DNA from: an uncultured Blautia sp.
GTDB taxonomy: Bacteria > Bacillota > Clostridia > Lachnospirales > Lachnospiraceae
NCBI GenBank assembly: GCA_934409175.1
Contig: CAKRVX010000081.1
Coordinates: forward strand, 1-9,346
Reading direction: 5' to 3'
Length of the DNA: 9,346 nucleotides
The first letter of the stretch is position 1. Every line of letters starts with the position of its first letter. The notes under the pieces are model-generated. The model had not been told where the DNA came from and did not search any database. It was given only the letters and a program-made list of their open reading frames with translations. Both the position numbers and the translations under genes were made by a program. Shown here one piece after another: positions 6,377 through 9,346 of this stretch.

Positions 6377-7372
6377 ATGAAAAAGAAACTGTTAACATTT
6401 TTAAAGAACAGAAAGTTTACTGCTGGTCTGACAGCAGTTGTACTTGCCGCAGCTGTAGGAAGCGTGGCAGTTGTACAGCAGAATCAGGTACCGGAACTTC
6501 CATCTTATACGGATCCGATTATGGAAACATCTATTGAGGAAGAAGAAACTCCTCTTGCATCTGCACCGAAGACAACAACTAAGACAAGTAAGAAAACTTC
6601 CAGTAAAAATGTAAAAATGAAAAAGGCAGCGAAGAAATCTTATACAAAATCTCTGCCGAAGACAAAAAAGACAAGTCAGAAAGACAGCAGTACTTCCAAA
6701 GAAAAAGTCAATGTTACAACAACAGTAGTAACAGACGTAAAAGAAAAATATACAAAGAAGTCAAAAGTAAAGAAAGTTACAACAACAACTACAACAACAG
6801 TTGTTACAACAACAACAGTTAAAAGCGCCGCTACAACAACAAATAATGCTTCGAGCACCAATACAGGCAATAATTCAGCAGCAGTAACTGAGAAACAGAA
6901 CACAGCTCAAAAGGGTCCGGTAGAGGTTGGCCAGATTGCTCCTAAGGAAGCAAGCAATGTACTGACAGCGTTCAGAACACTTGGATTTACCGTTGAGATT
7001 GATCCTTCTGTTAATTACACAGGTTATTTCAATGCCCGCAACCAGAAGATTATCATGAGAGATAACGATCCTGCTATTTATCATGAGTTAGGTCACTTTG
7101 TTGCTTTTGTAGCAGGCAATGTAGATACCAAAGCTCCGTTCCAGGCAATTTATAATCAGGAGAAGAATCTATATACTGCTTATAATAAATCTTATGTAAC
7201 ACAGAACAGTGCAGAGTATTTTGCAGAATCTGCGAAAGAGTACATTCTGAGCCCGGGAACACTGAAGGCACAGAGACCGAAGACTTACGAGGCAGTAAAA
7301 GAAGCTTATGACAGTATTACAGATGAACGTATTGCAAAAGTAAAGAAAACATACAGTATCATCTGGAAATAA
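6377..7372 (+). CDS. Secreted or anchored zinc metalloprotease, lethal factor / Pro-Pro endopeptidase (M34) type
   Basis: A 331-residue exported protein. Residues 1-33 are a signal peptide or membrane anchor (basic start, hydrophobic 17-33, a possible S-V-A cleavage site at 29-31). Residues about 50-185 are a Lys/Thr/Ser-rich stalk. Residues about 190-331 are the peptidase: HELGH at 236-240 (zinc ligands His236 and His240, catalytic Glu237), Tyr273, then Glu280 in SAEYFAES as third zinc ligand. The Tyr-to-Glu gap of 7 is the same as in anthrax lethal factor (Tyr728, Glu735) and PPEP-1 (Tyr178, Glu185). The tail A-Q-R-P-K-T-Y-E-A-V also follows the family. PPEP enzymes cut Pro-Pro bonds in surface adhesins; the specificity here is inferred only. 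AGGA (6361-6364) is 12 bases before the ATG, a long spacing, but no other in-frame start exists because a stop lies at 6344. Expression is under the c-di-GMP riboswitch and the gene stands alone. Confidence 0.88.
   Translation: MKKKLLTFLKNRKFTAGLTAVVLAAAVGSVAVVQQNQVPELPSYTDPIMETSIEEEETPLASAPKTTTKTSKKTSSKNVKMKKAAKKSYTKSLPKTKKTSQKDSSTSKEKVNVTTTVVTDVKEKYTKKSKVKKVTTTTTTTVVTTTTVKSAATTTNNASSTNTGNNSAAVTEKQNTAQKGPVEVGQIAPKEASNVLTAFRTLGFTVEIDPSVNYTGYFNARNQKIIMRDNDPAIYHELGHFVAFVAGNVDTKAPFQAIYNQEKNLYTAYNKSYVTQNSAEYFAESAKEYILSPGTLKAQRPKTYEAVKEAYDSITDERIAKVKKTYSIIWK
6775..6845 (+). repeat. ACA-rich low-complexity tract encoding a Thr/Val stalk
   Basis: Nearly uninterrupted ACA/ACT codons punctuated by GTT encode a run of threonines and valines at about residues 134-155 of the protease. 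It is part of the coding sequence, not an independent element. Such Thr-rich stalks usually hold a domain away from the membrane or wall and may be glycosylated. The triplet repeat could vary in length between strains. Confidence 0.7.
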
Positions 7373-7390
7373 AAGAATCATACATAGCAC

Positions 7391-7420
7391 ACCGGAAGCC
7401 AATGGGCTTCCGGTTTTTTT
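7391..7420 (+). terminator. Intrinsic terminator of the protease gene
   Basis: ACCGGAAGCC (7391-7400) and GGCTTCCGGT (7405-7414) form a perfect 10-bp stem with a four-base loop, followed by a run of seven T (7414-7420). It begins 18 bases after the protease stop and makes the protease a single-gene transcription unit, separate from rho. Confidence 0.95.
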
Positions 7421-7453
7421 CGATTTCAGGCTGAAAATGTCGTTAAAAACAGC

Positions 7454-7483
7454 TTGCATTTAAAAATGCTGAATATATATAAT
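7454..7483 (+). promoter_or_regulatory. Candidate rho promoter
   Basis: A perfect -10 TATAAT (7478-7483) lies 18 bases after TTGCAT (7454-7459), a partial -35. The same -35 hexamer in the same CTTGCATT context occurs at the rpmE promoter. Transcription from about 7490 would give a leader of roughly 250 bases before the rho ATG. Confidence 0.6.
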
Positions 7484-7742
7484 GGTATCAAGTTAAAGAG
7501 GCAAATACTTTTTCAACTGAATCGGGCAGGCAGCGGAGCGGATTATGAATATCTGCCAGAGTGCTGAAATCCATAAATGTGTGCAGTAGACAGAAAAAAT
7601 AAAATATGTTAATATAAATCCAAAATCTGATATCTGTGTCATTTCAGACAGTATATTCCAGTTAACATAATTAAAAATACAATTGATAAACACTGAAAAT
7701 ATAAAACCCGAAAAAGAGTACAAAAAGGCAGAGAGGTATTTT
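7484..7742 (+). other. Long untranslated leader upstream of rho
   Basis: Together with the promoter this completes a stretch of about 320 bases without a gene between the protease terminator and rho. It is A+T rich towards the 3' end. I found no known riboswitch signature and no convincing hairpin followed by a T-tract. Long leaders are common for rho, which in several bacteria limits its own expression by terminating in its leader; whether that happens here is inference. An antisense hydrophobic reading frame across it (7843-7493) lacks a ribosome binding site and I do not consider it a gene. Confidence 0.4.
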
Positions 7743-9146
7743 ATGAGAGAAAAGTATGAATCATTGTCTCTGGCAACTTTAAAAGAGTTGGCGAAGGCCA
7801 GAGGTTTAAAAGGGATTTCTACATTAAGAAAACCGGAACTCATTGAGCGGATGCTTGAGGAAGATGAGCAGGAAAAGGCAGAGCATCTTAAAAAAGATAA
7901 AGTGGAGATAAGGAACCAGGAAAGACAACAGGAAAGAGTGCAGGAACAGCCTCAGATGTCGCCGGGAACCAGTGGGAATGGAAGCCAGTATCATGTTCCG
8001 GCAGAAACGGTTCAGCTTGACAGTGGAGAAAAAGCAGATGGTATCCTGGAAGTACTTCCGGACGGATATGGATTTATTCGCTGCGAAAATTATCTTCCGG
8101 GAGAAAATGACATTTATGTATCTCCCTCTCAGATTCGTAGATTCAATCTGAAAACGGGTGATATCATCCGCGGAAATATCAGGATCAAGACACAGGGTGA
8201 GAAATTCAGTGCTTTATTATATGTGACTTCTATCAACGGATTTCACCCAAGCGAAGGTCAAAAAAGATATAATTTTGAAGATATGACGCCAATCTTTCCC
8301 AATGAACGGCTGGTCATGGAACGCCCGGGCGGAACAGTTGCCATGAGGATCGTAGATCTGATAAGTCCTATCGGAAAGGGACAGCGTGGTATGATCGTAT
8401 CTCCGCCAAAGGCAGGAAAGACCACACTTTTGAAAGATGTTGCCAGATCTATTCAAAAGAATAATCCAGATATGCATCTGATCATCCTTCTGATCGATGA
8501 ACGTCCGGAAGAAGTTACAGATATTAAGGAAGCAATCAAGGGAAATAATGTTGAGGTTATTTATTCTACTTTTGATGAGCTTCCCGAGCATCATAAACGT
8601 GTATCTGAGATGGTAGTGGAACGGGCGCGTCGTCTGGTGGAACATAAAAAAGACGTAACGATTCTTCTGGATTCCATTACAAGACTTGCCAGGGCATATA
8701 ATCTGATCATTCCTCCCAGTGGAAGAACTCTTTCTGGTGGTCTGGATCCTGCGGCTCTTCATATGCCGAAGAGATTTTTCGGCGCTGCCAGAAACATGCG
8801 TGAAGGTGGAAGTCTCACTATTTTGGCTACCGCACTGGTAGATACGGGAAGCAAAATGGATGATGTGATTTATGAAGAATTTAAGGGAACGGGAAACATG
8901 GAACTTGTTTTGGACCGCAAACTTCAGGAAAAAAGAGTGTTCCCGGCTATTGACATCCAGAAGTCCGGAACAAGAAGAGAAGATCTTTTGTTAGATCCTG
9001 AAGAACAGGAAGCTGTATACAACATGCGTAAGGCTCTGAACGGAATGAAGTCTGAAGATGCTGTGGAACAGATCCTGAATATGTTTGCCAGAACCCGCAA
9101 TAATGCAGAATTTGTGCAAATGGCAAAGAAACAGAAATTTATTTAA
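7743..9146 (+). CDS. rho: Transcription termination factor Rho
   Basis: A 467-residue hexameric RNA helicase that ends transcription by pulling RNA from polymerase. Domains in order: Rho N-terminal helical domain (about 1-40, with [15 protein letters not shown]), a charged, Gln-rich linker (about 41-95), the RNA-binding cold-shock-like domain (about 97-160, with GYGFIR at 108-113), and the RecA-like ATPase. Walker A is PPKAGKTT (221-228), Walker B is VTILLDS (305-311), the Q-loop lies in [22 protein letters not shown] (330-351) and the R-loop region in [14 protein letters not shown] (381-394). It is longer than E. coli Rho (419 residues) mainly through the linker. I place the start at ATG 7743, preceded at 6 bases by AGAGAGG, rather than at an in-frame TTG 60 bases upstream, which has no good binding site. 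Confidence 0.97.
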   Translation: MREKYESLSLATLKELAKARGLKGISTLRKPELIERMLEEDEQEKAEHLKKDKVEIRNQERQQERVQEQPQMSPGTSGNGSQYHVPAETVQLDSGEKADGILEVLPDGYGFIRCENYLPGENDIYVSPSQIRRFNLKTGDIIRGNIRIKTQGEKFSALLYVTSINGFHPSEGQKRYNFEDMTPIFPNERLVMERPGGTVAMRIVDLISPIGKGQRGMIVSPPKAGKTTLLKDVARSIQKNNPDMHLIILLIDERPEEVTDIKEAIKGNNVEVIYSTFDELPEHHKRVSEMVVERARRLVEHKKDVTILLDSITRLARAYNLIIPPSGRTLSGGLDPAALHMPKRFFGAARNMREGGSLTILATALVDTGSKMDDVIYEEFKGTGNMELVLDRKLQEKRVFPAIDIQKSGTRREDLLLDPEEQEAVYNMRKALNGMKSEDAVEQILNMFARTRNNAEFVQMAKKQKFI

Positions 9147-9163
9147 AAAAATACCAAAATATC

Positions 9164-9192
9164 TTGCATTACCCAGGGGGCTATGTTATAAT
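9164..9192 (+). promoter_or_regulatory. rpmE promoter
   Basis: TTGCAT (9164-9169), a 17-base spacer and TATAAT (9187-9192), with TG one base before the -10 (an extended -10). It begins 18 bases after the rho stop, so rpmE can be transcribed independently of rho. No clear terminator separates rho from it. Confidence 0.8.
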
Positions 9193-9213
9193 CATAAAGC
9201 TGTTTAATAGTAA

Positions 9214-9234
9214 ATTCGTCAAATGAATACGAAT
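9214..9234 (+). promoter_or_regulatory. Inverted repeat in the rpmE leader
   Basis: ATTCGT (9214-9219) and ACGAAT (9229-9234) are exact inverted repeats with 9 bases between, inside the roughly 70-base leader between promoter and start codon. It could be a small RNA hairpin for feedback by L31 or an operator. The evidence is only the symmetry and the position. Confidence 0.3.
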
Positions 9235-9266
9235 AGAAAATAGAATCTTATAGAGAGGTGAAAATC

Positions 9267-9346
9267 ATGAGAGAAGGAATCCATCCGAATTATTATCAGG
9301 CAACTGTAACCTGCAACTGTGGTAACACATTCGTAACAGGTTCTAC
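9267..9346 (+). CDS. rpmE: 50S ribosomal protein L31, N-terminal part (cut by window edge)
   Basis: The first 26 codons of L31, starting [20 protein letters not shown], which matches the conserved start of bacterial L31 (M-K-x-G-I-H-P, then T-V-T-C-x-C-G-N-T-F). Cys16 and Cys18 form the first half of the zinc site, so this is the zinc-containing (C+) form; the second cysteine pair lies beyond the window. The start has an excellent GAGGTG six bases upstream (9255-9260). The rho-rpmE order is common in Firmicutes. It has its own promoter at 9164-9192. Confidence 0.95.
   Translation, partial: MREGIHPNYYQATVTCNCGNTFVTGS

Noticed and set aside
6331..6537. A second plus-strand reading frame (68 codons) overlapping the start of the protease
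   Set aside because: It has no ribosome binding site at its GTG start, yields a Cys/Ser-rich sequence without resemblance to known proteins, and overlaps a protease frame with clear signal sequence and active site.
6676..6903. Antisense Val/Phe-rich frame over the protease stalk
   Set aside because: It is the mirror of the ACA/AAG-rich repeat codons of the stalk and has no independent coding signals.
6377..7372. Interpretation as a true lethal factor-type exotoxin
   Set aside because: Only the catalytic domain is related; there is no PA-binding or translocation domain, and the stalk and anchor suggest action on the producing cell's own surface.
7683..7742. Upstream TTG start adding 20 residues to Rho
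   Set aside because: It lacks a ribosome binding site, while ATG 7743 has AGAGAGG at 6 bases and gives the normal Rho N-terminus.
7493..7843. Antisense 116-codon frame over the rho leader and rho start, predicted to be hydrophobic
   Set aside because: There is no Shine-Dalgarno sequence at its start, it runs antisense into the conserved Rho N-terminus, and A+T-rich DNA often gives Phe/Ile/Leu-rich frames by chance.
1..9346. CRISPR arrays, tRNA or rRNA genes, insertion sequences or phage genes
   Set aside because: I saw no spaced direct repeats, no tRNA or rRNA sequence, no transposase or integrase and no terminal inverted repeats in the window.

Overview
The window reads as chromosomal DNA from a Gram-positive, low-to-moderate G+C anaerobe of the Clostridia, most likely a gut Lachnospiraceae. 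The grounds are strong GGAGG-type ribosome binding sites, sigma-A-type promoters, intrinsic terminators, a Bacillus/Clostridium-type c-di-GMP-I riboswitch, and gene families (DUF4860-like and pilin-like small proteins next to pilT and pilC) that I associate with Lachnospiraceae. The genus assignment is inference.

Layout. (1) 1-908, plus strand: the 3' end of a histidinol-phosphate aminotransferase gene (hisC) followed by a small multi-drug export (Sm_multidrug_ex) membrane protein. (2) 926-986: a very long hairpin between convergent operons, probably a bidirectional terminator. (3) 1017-5900, minus strand: a tight seven-gene operon, read right to left. It encodes a transglutaminase-like lipoprotein, a PilC/GspF platform protein, four small single-pass proteins (one GspG-like, one DUF4860-like, two pseudopilin-like) and a PilT ATPase. 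Three junctions are ATGA overlaps. No PilB, prepilin peptidase or PilMNO is present in the window. (4) 5901-6376: a divergent control region with a consensus promoter, a c-di-GMP-I (GEMM-I) aptamer and a terminator facing right. (5) 6377-7372, plus strand: a secreted or anchored protease with a Lys/Thr-rich stalk and a C-terminal zinc metallopeptidase domain of the anthrax lethal factor / Pro-Pro endopeptidase (M34) type, closed by a clean terminator. (6) 7421-9346, plus strand: a long leader, the transcription terminator factor Rho, and the start of ribosomal protein L31 (rpmE) with its own promoter.

How it may work together. The main system is the divergent pair: a pilus-like operon and a surface protease whose mRNA starts with a c-di-GMP sensor. 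I can draw a 10-bp antiterminator (6209-6218 with 6278-6287) that would exclude both the folded aptamer and the terminator. This predicts an OFF switch, with protease made when c-di-GMP is low. The logic matches the known C. difficile arrangement, where a c-di-GMP-I riboswitch controls the Pro-Pro endopeptidase PPEP-1, which releases adhesins from the surface. The model here is that c-di-GMP selects between attachment and release by a protease acting on cell-surface proteins, possibly including products of the neighbouring operon. The riboswitch and active-site motifs are visible directly; the substrate, the direction of the switch and the link to the pilus operon are inference.
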